From NCBI GenBank assembly GCA_027036135.1, contig JALVSY010000007.1, positions 624,880-688,879 on the forward strand: a stretch of 64,000 nucleotides of DNA, written 5' to 3'. This stretch comes from Pyrodictiaceae archaeon. GTDB lineage: Archaea; Thermoproteota; Thermoprotei_A; Sulfolobales; Pyrodictiaceae. This document shows positions 36,622 through 45,607 of this stretch, one piece after another. Each line of letters starts with the position of its first letter. Position 1 is the stretch's first letter. Position numbers and translations under genes: made by a program. The notes below the pieces were generated by a model, which did not search any database, was not told the origin of the DNA, and worked only from the letters and a program-made list of their open reading frames with translations.

Positions 36622-37117
36622 AGCGGAGACCCACCTCCTCGTCAACACGCGTTATAACGAGCTTGCGCTTCCTCTTTGCGTGCTCTTCTACGAGCTTCTT
36701 CGAAATAATGTGCCACTCAACCGGGTCAAAGTCCATGCTCCCTATTTGCTCAAAGACCTCGTCGTGCACAGGGCTCACATCAAGCGCGTCGGTTGGACAG
36801 ATGTCTGTGCAGAGGCCGCAGTGAATACAGCGACCAGCGTCATAGCCCGGCCTTATCCTCTTATCTCCTGGTACACGGTACATGTGGATAGCTCTTGGCG
36901 GGCATATCTGGGCACAGAGGCTACAACCAATGCACTTATTGTAGTTGAATATTATGAAGCCTCTGAAGTACTCTGGCTTCTTCTCCTCCATATCTGGGTA
37001 CATCAGAGTCATAGGCTTCCTTGTGAGCCACTTGATGCCAGTAGCTATGGCCTCTAGGTGTGCCAGTACCGGGTTAATACTCGGACGATGATTATCTCGC
37101 TCCTCCTTATTTGTCAT
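36605..37117 (-). CDS. nuoI: Complex I iron-sulfur subunit NuoI
   Basis: 170 residues carrying clusters N6a and N6b in two 4Fe-4S motifs: CIGCSLCAQICP and CIHCGLCTDICP. N- and C-terminal extensions are charged. It passes electrons to NuoB. No NuoE, F or G are present, so the electron donor is not NADH through the usual flavin arm; ferredoxin or another donor is likely (family knowledge). Confidence 0.94.
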   Translation of the reverse strand: MTNKEERDNHRPSINPVLAHLEAIATGIKWLTRKPMTLMYPDMEEKKPEYFRGFIIFNYNKCIGCSLCAQICPPRAIHMYRVPGDKRIRPGYDAGRCIHCGLCTDICPTDALDVSPVHDEVFEQIGSMDFDPVEWHIISKKLVEEHAKRKRKLVITRVDEEVGLRYEPVE

Positions 37118-37133
37118 AAATGTACCACCTTAC

Positions 37134-38159
37134 CTAAGCATAGATTACATGGACAAAAACACCGAGAGCTAGGGCAACGAAGCCTAGTGGAAAGAGCCTT
37201 GCCCAGAAGAAATTCATTGCTTGATCAAGCTTCATCCTGCCGTACACGGCGCGCAGGAACACCGAGAATAGCATCACTATCAGCGACTTAATATAGACAG
37301 ATATTGCCCCCAGTAATGGTGTTGTAAAAGGTGCCCATCCCCCGAGGAAGAGCAGTGTAAAAGCCAAGCTCAGAGCATAGAGCTTCACGTAGTCGATGGC
37401 CATTGTTAGGGCGTAGAGTACTCCGCTGTACTCGGTATAGGGGCCCTGCACAATCTCTTGTTCTCCAAGGACTATGTCGAAGGGCACTCTATCAGTGAGT
37501 AATAGCATTGCTAAGAAGAATAATAGAGCGGCGATAGGGTTGGAGACCAGCCCTATTATCCCGGTATGCATCTGTTTCTCAACAGCAGTAACGAAGTCAA
37601 GCGTGCCATACATAGCAGCCACAGAGAGCATAGCAAGGGCCAGTGTTATCTCGCCAGAGACTGTTAGGAGGGCTTCGCGCCCACCACCTATCATTGCGAA
37701 CTTGTTGCTTGAAGCCCAGCCCATCAGTATAACCGTTATGGGTGAGAGAGTAAGCAACGCGTACACGATGACCATGCTGAAGTCGCTGCGGAACCCATAG
37801 ATTCCCGGCCCGCCTGGGAGCACGGTGAAGGGCAGTGTTAGGAACGTAAAGGTCAGTATCGGGCCGAGTATAAACATTAGCCTATCGGTCTCTATGTGCA
37901 CTATTATCTCTTGTAGCGCGAAGCGAGCACCATCAGCTATGAGTTGCAATGCGCCGTGTAGCTTGGGAGAAACATAGTAGGGGCCTACGCGTTGCTGAAC
38001 CCTTGCAGCCATTTTTCTCTCGGCCCATATGAGGAATAGCACTGTGCCTAGAAGCACCGCCAATCCGGGATAAACCAGGGGGGCTAGGAATCCTCGTAGG
38101 GCCCAGACGGGTACGTGGAGGATCTTTGCAAGCTCAACCAATACCATGACTGGGGTCAC
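37134..38159 (-). CDS. nuoH: Complex I membrane subunit NuoH
   Basis: 341 residues, about eight helices. The quinone-chamber motifs are intact: AERKMAARVQQRVGP, the ETDR loop, and DRVPFDIVLGEQEIVQGPY. Overall length is family standard. Starts 21 bases after nuoD. Confidence 0.95.
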   Translation of the reverse strand: MTPVMVLVELAKILHVPVWALRGFLAPLVYPGLAVLLGTVLFLIWAERKMAARVQQRVGPYYVSPKLHGALQLIADGARFALQEIIVHIETDRLMFILGPILTFTFLTLPFTVLPGGPGIYGFRSDFSMVIVYALLTLSPITVILMGWASSNKFAMIGGGREALLTVSGEITLALAMLSVAAMYGTLDFVTAVEKQMHTGIIGLVSNPIAALLFFLAMLLLTDRVPFDIVLGEQEIVQGPYTEYSGVLYALTMAIDYVKLYALSLAFTLLFLGGWAPFTTPLLGAISVYIKSLIVMLFSVFLRAVYGRMKLDQAMNFFWARLFPLGFVALALGVFVHVIYA

Positions 38160-38180
38160 CCCTTTGCGTCTTGGACGAGG

Positions 38181-39389
38181 CTATCTATCCGCTTCGGGTG
38201 GGAAGTAGTCCATGCTACCATAGATAGCGGGTAGATCCATCAAGGTGTTGCCTGGCGGGAGTATCGAGAACATTATGGCGTTCCTGGCGCTCGGCGTGAC
38301 TATCCTCAACCGGTACGGCATCATGCCGCCATCGCTGACGAGGTAATAGGTTACCTCGCCGTGCCCCATCTCGCCACGGGAGAAGATCTCGCCCTTGCGG
38401 GGTCTTAGCCTAACGTAGCCCCCGGGTAGCTTCACTCTACCCTTCTCAAACCACTTCTTCATAGCAGGGGGCACCATCTTGGCATAGCGTTCATGGAATA
38501 TCGGGCCATCGGGGAGCTGCTTAAGAGCCTGCTCTATGAGGTCTAGGCTCATCTCTATCTCGCGTAGCCTTACCCACACCCTCTCCAAGCCGTCACCGTA
38601 CTTACCAACCACTGGCTCGAAGTCAAGCTCGCTATAGGCAGCGTAGCCTAGGAGCCTTGCATCGTATCTCACGCCGCTCGCTCTCAGATTGGGCCCGGTT
38701 ATGCCATAGGCTATTGCCTTGTCCTTGGGGAGCACGCCGACGTTCTCGAGACGGCCTCGTATAACGGGGTTGTTGAAGAACATCTTGTCATAGTCCTTGA
38801 GCTTCCTGAGCATATACCTCTTAGCCTTAAGGAACTCGTCCTTGAAGCCCTGTGGTAGGTCTCTACGAACCCCTCCGAAGATGTTATAGGTATGTGTCAG
38901 CCTCGCACCGGTTAGCAACGATGCTAGGTGGACGAAGACCTCGCGGTCACCGAAGCCCCACATGAACATTGTTGAGTGGTTGAGGAATATGCCGCCGATG
39001 CCTAGGCCATAGAGATGGCTCGAGATACGGTTGATCTCACAGAGTATTGTTCTCAGATACTTTGCCCTCGGGGGGGCCTCTATGCCGAGCAGCTTCTCAA
39101 CAGCCTCGACGAAGGGGAGCGTAATGTTACAAGAATCAATAATCGTCATTCTCTCTATGAGGCTTATGACGCGTACATACTCCCTTATCTCGGAGAGCTT
39201 CTCCATGGTTCGGTGAACATAGCCTATATCGGGATCGACACGGACAATAATATCGCCGTCAAGGTAAACAACGAGCCTCATGTGACCAGAGGCAGGGTGC
39301 TGCGGGCCAATGTAGAGCTCAACTACTCGATAACCATCGCGCTGGCCAAGCTCCCTACCAATCATGCCAGGCAACTCGATTCTAGGCAT
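38181..39389 (-). CDS. nuoD: Complex I 49-kDa-type subunit NuoD
   Basis: 402 residues. Quinone-site His in GPQHPASGH and the conserved ending GSMDYFPPEADR. The NiFe-binding CxxC pairs of related hydrogenases are absent (ERMTIIDSCNITLP replaces the CGIC block), so this is a quinone-reducing complex I and not a group 4 hydrogenase. ATG start preceded by AAGGTGA. First gene of the D-H-I-J-K-M-L-N run; its divergent neighbour is nuoC. Confidence 0.95.
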   Translation of the reverse strand: MPRIELPGMIGRELGQRDGYRVVELYIGPQHPASGHMRLVVYLDGDIIVRVDPDIGYVHRTMEKLSEIREYVRVISLIERMTIIDSCNITLPFVEAVEKLLGIEAPPRAKYLRTILCEINRISSHLYGLGIGGIFLNHSTMFMWGFGDREVFVHLASLLTGARLTHTYNIFGGVRRDLPQGFKDEFLKAKRYMLRKLKDYDKMFFNNPVIRGRLENVGVLPKDKAIAYGITGPNLRASGVRYDARLLGYAAYSELDFEPVVGKYGDGLERVWVRLREIEMSLDLIEQALKQLPDGPIFHERYAKMVPPAMKKWFEKGRVKLPGGYVRLRPRKGEIFSRGEMGHGEVTYYLVSDGGMMPYRLRIVTPSARNAIMFSILPPGNTLMDLPAIYGSMDYFPPEADR

Positions 39390-39412
39390 ATACTAGTCAC
39401 CTTGAAGAGAGA

Positions 39413-39426
39413 CCGCCGCGCGGCGG
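39413..39426. promoter_or_regulatory. Perfect 14-bp GC palindrome upstream of nuoD
   Basis: CCGCCGCGCGGCGG lies 24 bases upstream of the nuoD ATG, in the short region shared with divergent nuoC. Placement suggests an operator or a leader hairpin. A second GC palindrome lies at a similar place before nuoA. Confidence 0.4.
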
Positions 39427-39567
39427 CCCATCATCCCTGCTTGCGAGACCCATGATACAAGGAGCAAAGGCATCCTTAATAAGGATAAGCCGAGCGAAAA
39501 TAATCGGAGTAGCCTACCCTCGAAATAAGCGCGCGCGTGAAAAACATTCACTGGAGGCGCACCTGTC

Positions 39568-40119
39568 TTGAGCACTTCTATTGACGAGGCTCTCCAGGGC
39601 ATCGCTTCCTCCTCCGCGAAGCGCGAAAACTTCCCCGTCTACACGGTTCCCGCTGAGCGCGTAAGAGAAGCTACCCAGAAGATAAGGGAGCTAGGCTATG
39701 ACTATCTCCTCTCCATAAGCGCGGTTGATCTCCCAAAGGAGAAGAGGATAAAGCTCGTATACCACTTCACGAAGACAAGTGACCCAACAGACATAGTCGC
39801 GATAGAGACGTATCTTCCCAGGGACAAGCCCCACGTAGACACAATAAGCGACCTATACCCAGCCGCACTGCTCCAGGAGAGAGAAGAGTACGAGATGTTA
39901 GGCGTCTACTTCCGCGGCCACCCAGACCTAAGACACCTACTCCTACCCCCCGATTGGCCGCCCGGAGTCTACCCGTTGAGAAAGGACTTCAAGGTCTACG
40001 AGGAGCCAATACACACCACTAGGCAATCAAAGCCAGTATGGGTTATAAAGCCCGAGCTAAAGCCAAAACAAGGCACCAGCGAACAAGCAACCACAAAGCA
40101 ATCTGCACAGAAGAAATAA
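39568..40119 (+). CDS. nuoC: Complex I subunit NuoC, on the opposite strand from the other nuo genes
   Basis: 183 residues. The family signature is complete: EREEYEMLGVYFRGHPDL, then LLPPDWPPGVYPLRKDF. It starts at TTG, with GGAGG about 12 bases before. NuoC normally lies between nuoB and nuoD on the same strand; here it is exactly in that slot but inverted, transcribed divergently from nuoD and convergently with nuoB. Residues after about 155 are a Lys/Gln-rich tail. The protein looks functional. Confidence 0.93.
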   Translation: MSTSIDEALQGIASSSAKRENFPVYTVPAERVREATQKIRELGYDYLLSISAVDLPKEKRIKLVYHFTKTSDPTDIVAIETYLPRDKPHVDTISDLYPAALLQEREEYEMLGVYFRGHPDLRHLLLPPDWPPGVYPLRKDFKVYEEPIHTTRQSKPVWVIKPELKPKQGTSEQATTKQSAQKK

Positions 40120-40185
40120 TAAATTAGGCAACAAACGTATCGGAAAACTGTTTTCTAATCCATCTAGGGGGAGGAGACCTCATAA

Positions 40186-40818
40186 CTAGTCTAGGGGTAT
40201 TCCACGCTCCTCGTAATAGTTCTTCGTAGGCTCCTTCACAGGACGCATCAGTTCCTCGAGAATCCTCTTATCCTTGACGTCTCTTGGCTTCCACTCGCCG
40301 CGCCTAACCTTCTTCTGGAGCTCGATGACGGCTCGTAGCACTGCCTCCGGTGTTGGCGGGCAACCAGGTATGAAATAGTCGACGGGAAGTATGTCTGCTG
40401 GCCTTATTATGTTGTAGCTATTGTAGAAGAGTCCGCCAGTTATGGCGCAGGCGCCCATAGCTATGACGAACTTTGGCCAGGGCATCTGCTCCCATACAAT
40501 TCTAGCTACACGGGCCATTTTCCGGGTGAGTGTACCCTCTACCAGTAACAGGTTAGTGTTCCTCGGATGAGTGAAGGGGAGGCTACCGAGCCTCTCGCCA
40601 TCGTACTTAGGGGCATAGGTAGCTGCAAACTCAGCTCCGCAGCAACTAGTTGTGAGGTGCACAGGCCAGAGACTGAAACTAATAGCCCAATCTATTAGGT
40701 TCTTGATCGGCTTCTTGTTTAGGAGCCACTTAGTAGCCTTCTCGGCCACCTCGTCTAGGTTGCCTATGAATACGAGGCCGCTTCTCGGACAAGTACTCAT
40801 AGCGAACCAGCCCTCCAA
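40186..40818 (-). CDS. nuoB: Complex I subunit NuoB
   Basis: 210 residues. Ligands of terminal cluster N2 are all there: tandem Cys in TTSCCGAEF, MGACAITGG and PGCPPTPEA. An N-terminal extension of about 40 residues and a C-terminal tail of about 40 flank the core. It follows nuoA by 17 bases; its transcript would run antisense into nuoC unless it terminates in the 66-base gap. Confidence 0.95.
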   Translation of the reverse strand: MEGWFAMSTCPRSGLVFIGNLDEVAEKATKWLLNKKPIKNLIDWAISFSLWPVHLTTSCCGAEFAATYAPKYDGERLGSLPFTHPRNTNLLLVEGTLTRKMARVARIVWEQMPWPKFVIAMGACAITGGLFYNSYNIIRPADILPVDYFIPGCPPTPEAVLRAVIELQKKVRRGEWKPRDVKDKRILEELMRPVKEPTKNYYEERGIPLD

Positions 40819-40835
40819 CCACGAAGCATGGATTG

Positions 40836-41204
40836 TTAATCAAAGCTCCAGAACTCTTTACGCGACGCATACCTAATGGCATAGAAAAGCGGGGGCACCA
40901 CTATTATGCCTGCTGCTATGTTCAGACCTATCCACGTCAAGTCCCAGCTCTTAGCAACAGTTGGTAGCGTGAAGAGCGGCATGAATATCGGGTCAAGCAC
41001 CACGAACGCGATCACGTAGCCGAGATACTGGTAGAGCACGGGGGGCCTAGGAGTACCCTTTGGCGGGTTAGCTGCCTCGTAGCGGACTTTGCTGAAGAAC
41101 CTATCTGGTCCACGCGTAACCAACGATAACACGTAGTAGACCAGTATAAGGACTAGCGGGATAAGCACGACAACGGTGCCTATAGATACTATGGCGTCAT
41201 ACAC
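40836..41204 (-). CDS. nuoA: Complex I subunit NuoA
   Basis: 122 residues, three helices, GTG start. The conserved loop KVRYEAANPPKGTPRPPVLYQ and the second helix with VLDPIF mark the family. First gene of the nuo cluster, forming a two-gene A-B unit. Confidence 0.9.
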   Translation of the reverse strand: MYDAIVSIGTVVVLIPLVLILVYYVLSLVTRGPDRFFSKVRYEAANPPKGTPRPPVLYQYLGYVIAFVVLDPIFMPLFTLPTVAKSWDLTWIGLNIAAGIIVVPPLFYAIRYASRKEFWSFD

Positions 41205-41236
41205 GGCTCATCCCTCGCAGCGAAGAACACAACCTG

Positions 41237-41250
41237 GGGGCCGCGGCCCC
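41237..41250. promoter_or_regulatory. Perfect 14-bp GC palindrome upstream of nuoA
   Basis: GGGGCCGCGGCCCC is centred about 40 bases before the nuoA GTG and next to an AT-rich TTAGTAAATT element that may be the TATA box. Possible operator. Confidence 0.4.
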
Positions 41251-41405
41251 GGTTCCCCAATTTACTAAGCTTTTCCAGGGACTCGGTAGTTGTTAAACCT
41301 AGCCCAGCCTAGTGCGATGAATAGTCTAAAACGTAGCAACCGGGAACAAAAAGACAAAGGGGCTCGGGCCTCCTACACAGTTCTCCTCGGAGGAGGACTC
41401 TAGTC

Positions 41406-41828
41406 TTGGCCGAGGAGATAAAGATAAACAACTACCTAGTTTTAAGAGACAGGCTCTACACAAAGACCGATGAGTGGGTTAAGCGCGAGGGAGACCTGGT
41501 AATCGTCGGCATAACGGACTATGCGCAGAAGAAGCTACGGGACATAGTGGGCGTTGACCTGCCGGAGACTGGCACAAGCGTCAAGGCCGGGGATGCTGTG
41601 GCCAGCATAGAGTCCGTCAAGGCAGCCGCAGACGTCTATGCACCAGTCTCCGGGGAAATAGTTGAGGTAAACGAGCGGCTCTACGATGAGCCAGAGCTAC
41701 TCAACAAGGACCCCTACGGCGAGGGATGGATGTTCAAAATAAGGCTAAGCGATGAGAAGGAACTAGAGAAGCTCCTCACACCAGAACAGTACGCGGAAAA
41801 AATAAGGAAAGAGGAAGAGGAGCACTAG
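41406..41828 (+). CDS. gcvH: GcvH-like lipoyl carrier protein
   Basis: 140 residues from a TTG start preceded by GGAGGAGG. The lipoylation lysine lies in SIESVKAAADVYAPVSG (about residue 71), and the glycine-cleavage H-protein fold is complete (GITDYAQKKLRDIVGVDLP). No other glycine-cleavage genes are in the window. Related lipoyl proteins (LbpA) serve Hdr-like sulfur oxidation, so that use is a possible alternative; sequence alone does not separate them here. It carries a C-terminal acidic tail. Confidence 0.88.
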   Translation: MAEEIKINNYLVLRDRLYTKTDEWVKREGDLVIVGITDYAQKKLRDIVGVDLPETGTSVKAGDAVASIESVKAAADVYAPVSGEIVEVNERLYDEPELLNKDPYGEGWMFKIRLSDEKELEKLLTPEQYAEKIRKEEEEH

Positions 41829-41842
41829 GCAGCATTTCTTAG

Positions 41843-42874
41843 TTACTTCTTCCCTCTCTTCATCAGCGTTAGTCTCATCGATACCTTTGGCTTTACCTTC
41901 CCGGTCTTCTTCCAGTCTCCCTTGATCTCTACGTTCTTTCCTCTACGCTTCTGCAGATAATTGAACACTGCTAGTGCTGCTTTTGCACCATCGCCTGCGG
42001 AGATTACTGCTTGCTTGAACGGTATGTGAGTCACGTCCCCGGCTGCGAAGAGACCAGGGGTCTTTGTCCGCTGCATGTGATCCACTATTATCTCGCCATT
42101 CTCGTTGAGATCTACCAGGTGCTTGACGAAGTCCGTCTTAGCGACGTAGCCTAGCTCTACGAAGACTCCGTCAACCTCTAGTCTCTTCTCCTCTCCACTA
42201 TTCTTGTCCTTTACTATGAGCGCGGTTACCCTGTTCCCGTCGCCCTCTACGCGGACCGGTACATGGTTCTCAAGTATCTCCACAACTGGTGCCGACTTGA
42301 CCCTCGCTACTAGGTCTGGGTCCCCGAAGAGCTTGGTCGGTGTGACATAGTAGACCTTCTTTGCGAGGCCTGCTAGAAGCGTTACTGCCTCGAGCCCTTG
42401 ATCGCCGAGCCCAACGACAACGGTTCTCTTGCCCGCGTAGAGGGGTCCGTCACAGATAGTGCAGTAGCTTATCCCCTTGCCGTCGTACTCTTCTTCGCCG
42501 GGCACGTTCATTCTCTTGGGCAGCTTGCCTATTGCGAGGATGACGGCGTCTGCCTGGTACTTGTTGCCCCGCTTGCTCTCGAGGAGGAAGCTGCCGTCCT
42601 CTAGCTTCTCTATCCTCGTTATCATCTCGCCGTAGCGGAACTTGGCCCCGAAGGTCCTAGCCTGTTTCTCAACGCGCTGAGCGAGATCGATGCCCTTTAT
42701 AGCCTCGATGCCGGGATAGTTCTCGATAACACTGGCCTCCATTAGCTGGCCTCCAAGATCGAGGCTCACAACGAGCACATCGACGCCCTGCCTAGCGAGA
42801 TAGAGAGCAGCTGTGAGCCCAGCCATGCCCGCGCCAACGACTATTATGTCGTGGCGCTCCACTTCCTCCGCCAT
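41843..42874 (-). CDS. trxB: Thioredoxin reductase-type flavoprotein
   Basis: 343 residues: FAD GxGxxG in VVGAGMAGLTAALYLA, redox motif CTIC in SYCTICDGPLY (about residue 141), NAD(P) motif VVGLGDQGLEA, and the C-terminal FAD block LFAAGDVTHIPFKQ. A basic tail of about 35 residues follows. The frame is open to 43066, but Met at 42874 matches the family start. The pyridine-nucleotide motif is GLGDQG, so cofactor preference (NADPH or NADH) is unclear. Confidence 0.9.
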   Translation of the reverse strand: MAEEVERHDIIVVGAGMAGLTAALYLARQGVDVLVVSLDLGGQLMEASVIENYPGIEAIKGIDLAQRVEKQARTFGAKFRYGEMITRIEKLEDGSFLLESKRGNKYQADAVILAIGKLPKRMNVPGEEEYDGKGISYCTICDGPLYAGKRTVVVGLGDQGLEAVTLLAGLAKKVYYVTPTKLFGDPDLVARVKSAPVVEILENHVPVRVEGDGNRVTALIVKDKNSGEEKRLEVDGVFVELGYVAKTDFVKHLVDLNENGEIIVDHMQRTKTPGLFAAGDVTHIPFKQAVISAGDGAKAALAVFNYLQKRRGKNVEIKGDWKKTGKVKPKVSMRLTLMKRGKK

Positions 42875-43060
42875 GCATAGGCACCCGTGTTGTGGAAGAA
42901 GAGCATAACTAACTACTAATATGTCTTGCACACGTGTTAAATGTGCGATCAACTCTTTCGAATAGAGCCACATAAATACTATGAAGGCCTCTTGGCATTT
43001 TTGATTCAAAGTATTTTTAGTATCACGGAGATAGTGACAGGGAGAGTAATCCGGGGCTAC

Positions 43061-43714
43061 ATGCAAGAAGCAAGGAATATGAACTATGCAGTAATAGGTG
43101 TTTGCTTCGCACTCCTCCTAGTTACTATGGTTCAAGCACTAGGCTGGCTCGCTCCATTAAATCAATATATTAATACCCATATACAGCACACGCGCTCTAT
43201 CATAGCTAATGCATATACATTCACCGCCGATATCGCGTTCTCATTGCTCGTCCTAGCGCTGCTCTTTGCCTATGAGGTGAGTAAGTACAGAGGACTTACA
43301 AGGAACTACGTATTACTAGTGACGTCCATGATTGTTTCAATGATAATAGTGTTTGTGCTCAAGATAGTGATTAGGGAGCCAAGACCAGGCGAAGAATACG
43401 TTTCATATACTGTTTACCAAGCAATCATGCATGCTGACTACTTCGGGTTCCCATCGGGCCATACAGCTAGGGCCACGGTCTTCGCCTACTTTCTGGGAAA
43501 GAGGTGGAGAAAAGCCATGCCCCTTCTATGGCTGTGGGCTGGAGGCATAGCTCTGAGCCGCCTAGTTCTCGGGGCTCATTGGTTTAGTGACGTGATTGGA
43601 GCAGTGCTTGTAGGTCTCTTTGCATCATTACTAGCTGAGGCGCTAAGCGATAGGCTTATAACTATCTATAACAAGGTCATCGGCTTTATTCCCATTCTTA
43701 GAGTAGTGGATTAG
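43061..43714 (+). CDS. PAP2-family membrane phosphatase
   Basis: About 217 residues with five or six helices. The three-part phosphatase site is intact: KIVIREPRPG, PSGHTAR and SRLVLGAHWFSDV. It probably dephosphorylates an isoprenoid or lipid pyrophosphate in the envelope. The frame is open from GTG 42941, but a TATTTTTAG element near 43012 would lie inside it, so ATG 43061 (or 43079) is more likely. Its 3' end overlaps convergent feoB by four bases. Confidence 0.82.
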   Translation: MQEARNMNYAVIGVCFALLLVTMVQALGWLAPLNQYINTHIQHTRSIIANAYTFTADIAFSLLVLALLFAYEVSKYRGLTRNYVLLVTSMIVSMIIVFVLKIVIREPRPGEEYVSYTVYQAIMHADYFGFPSGHTARATVFAYFLGKRWRKAMPLLWLWAGGIALSRLVLGAHWFSDVIGAVLVGLFASLLAEALSDRLITIYNKVIGFIPILRVVD

Positions 43715-45588
43715 GGCGGCAGTGGCAGGTTTGCATAGAGCGCGGTGATACCGAACCCTATTAGATCCAATATTATGAATAGCTTTATTGCGTCCTTTAA
43801 CCCCAGCTCTCTTATCATTGCCCCGAGCGCTATGATGCATGGTACCTGATACGTTGAAGCCATTGTGAATATGAGGATCTGTTTATGCGTTAGCACCGTG
43901 CTGAAGCTTGTCGTGCCGAGCACGGCAGCGAGCATCGCTATTACAAGGTCTTTTTGCAGGAACCCGTAAACCAGGGGAATCATTGCCGCCGGGGGGAGGT
44001 GGAGTACTCTAGCTGGTGGCGCTAGGATTTTCAGTGACTTTGTGGCTAGCCCCGTATAGTCTAGCGCTGCGTATATTATTGCGCCAGCAACAACGAGTGG
44101 TGTCACTATCTTTATGAAGTCCTCGAGGCGGAGCCATGCCTTGCTAGCAACATTACGTAGTAGTGGTCTTCGTAGAGGGGGCAGGTCCTCAATGATTATT
44201 GCTTCCTCCTGTGCTCCCAGTATTGATGCAAGAACCTTTACCACGATGAGTGCTATGATGAACCCGAGTAAGTAGATTAGCATGGGCGCCCATGCCCCCA
44301 GCTCCCTGCCAGCGACACCGAATATTATTGATGCCCTAGAGGAGCATGGGACAAATGCTAGCGCGGCTATCGCGAGTATTCTCTGCTTCTTACCGGGAAG
44401 TATCCGTGTAGACGTAGTGGCGGGCACTGAGCATCCAAGCCCTAGGAGTACTGGTATGATTGCCTTAGAGTAGAGCCCTATCTTCTTGGTGAATCCGTGG
44501 AGCCATGCAACCATTCTACCCAGTAGGCCAGAGTCCTCGAGCAGGACGAGGAGCAGGTAGAATATGAACACGTAGGGCAGGGCTGCTATGTACTGCGCAT
44601 AGAGGGCCTCGATGCTCTTGGCTAGAGCATATCCTGCGAACCCACTACTGGCCAGGAAGCCGATAACTCGCTCAACGCTAGGTGATAGAATTAAGTCGAG
44701 GTAGTCAATTATCTTCCCACCAGTAATCACGGTTACCGCTATGAGGCCGAGCACGATCGAGGCCGAGGCCGCCATACCAATATACGGGTTAGAGAGCAAG
44801 AGTTCATCAAGCCTATTCCTCCGAGGAGCAACGAGTATCCGGGAGTACTTGCTTGCTATTTGTAGCGCGTAGCCTGCGCGAGTGGTCTCTATATCCAGCT
44901 GAGGATTATGCCCGCTTGCTTTAAGCTCCGCTATAGCCTCTTCTGCTTCCCTGCAGTGATACTTCTCGTATACAAGTGGGTCTCCCTCAATAAGGCGGAC
45001 CGCAAGACCCCTCCTACTAAGCCTCGTGCCCTCCGGGATACAGTTAATCGCCCTCAATATAGCGGCCTCTATGTGGTCATCATACCTTATCTCTAGCCTT
45101 CCTTTCCTCGCCTCCCCTATCCTCTTAATGAACTCTTCTAGCCTGCCACGCTTCACGGGATTAATCCTAACAACGGGCACGCCTAGCTCCTTCTCGAGCC
45201 CTGCATAGTCTATTCTTATACCCTTGTGCTCAGCCTCCTCCCAGAAATTAACAGCAACTATTAAGGGCACGCCTAGCTCTATCAGCGTTATCGCTAACAA
45301 TAATCCTCTCTCAAAGGCAGTCGCATCAACAAGCACAACAGCAAAATCATAGCTCTCTCCAAGTATTATCCTCTCAGTTATCTCTTCCTCCAAGCTACTT
45401 GGATAAAGATTATAGACCCCGGGAGTATCTATGAACTCGTACTCCTCGCCGTTTAGAACCGCCTTAGCCCTGTAGATATCAACGGTCGTCCCAGGATAAT
45501 TAGCAACCCTTACATTAGCCCCTGTCAGCGCGTTCAATAAACTACTCTTACCTACATTCGGCTGTCCTACAAGAATAACCCTCTTCAC
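43711..45588 (-). CDS. feoB: Ferrous iron transporter FeoB
   Basis: About 625 residues. The N-terminal G domain has GQPNVGKSS, the G2 Thr in YPGTTVD, DTPGVYNLYP and a VNFWEE-type recognition motif; the C-terminal part has two Gate domains (VLLGLGCSVPATTSTR and FVPCSSRASIIFG) and about eight helices. The frame extends to 45687, but GTG 45588 matches the FeoB start and clears the upstream regulator. Iron uptake under control of the preceding DtxR-type gene. Confidence 0.93.
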   Translation of the reverse strand: MKRVILVGQPNVGKSSLLNALTGANVRVANYPGTTVDIYRAKAVLNGEEYEFIDTPGVYNLYPSSLEEEITERIILGESYDFAVVLVDATAFERGLLLAITLIELGVPLIVAVNFWEEAEHKGIRIDYAGLEKELGVPVVRINPVKRGRLEEFIKRIGEARKGRLEIRYDDHIEAAILRAINCIPEGTRLSRRGLAVRLIEGDPLVYEKYHCREAEEAIAELKASGHNPQLDIETTRAGYALQIASKYSRILVAPRRNRLDELLLSNPYIGMAASASIVLGLIAVTVITGGKIIDYLDLILSPSVERVIGFLASSGFAGYALAKSIEALYAQYIAALPYVFIFYLLLVLLEDSGLLGRMVAWLHGFTKKIGLYSKAIIPVLLGLGCSVPATTSTRILPGKKQRILAIAALAFVPCSSRASIIFGVAGRELGAWAPMLIYLLGFIIALIVVKVLASILGAQEEAIIIEDLPPLRRPLLRNVASKAWLRLEDFIKIVTPLVVAGAIIYAALDYTGLATKSLKILAPPARVLHLPPAAMIPLVYGFLQKDLVIAMLAAVLGTTSFSTVLTHKQILIFTMASTYQVPCIIALGAMIRELGLKDAIKLFIILDLIGFGITALYANLPLPP

Positions 45589-45607
45589 CGCGGCTCTAAA
45601 CCTCGCC

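Noticed and set aside
38181-39389. Group 4 NiFe-hydrogenase large subunit
   Set aside because: The nickel-binding CxxC pairs are absent; residues match quinone-type NuoD.
42874-43066. 64-residue N-terminal extension of thioredoxin reductase
   Set aside because: Precedes the family start, lacks signal or domain features and overlaps the promoter region.
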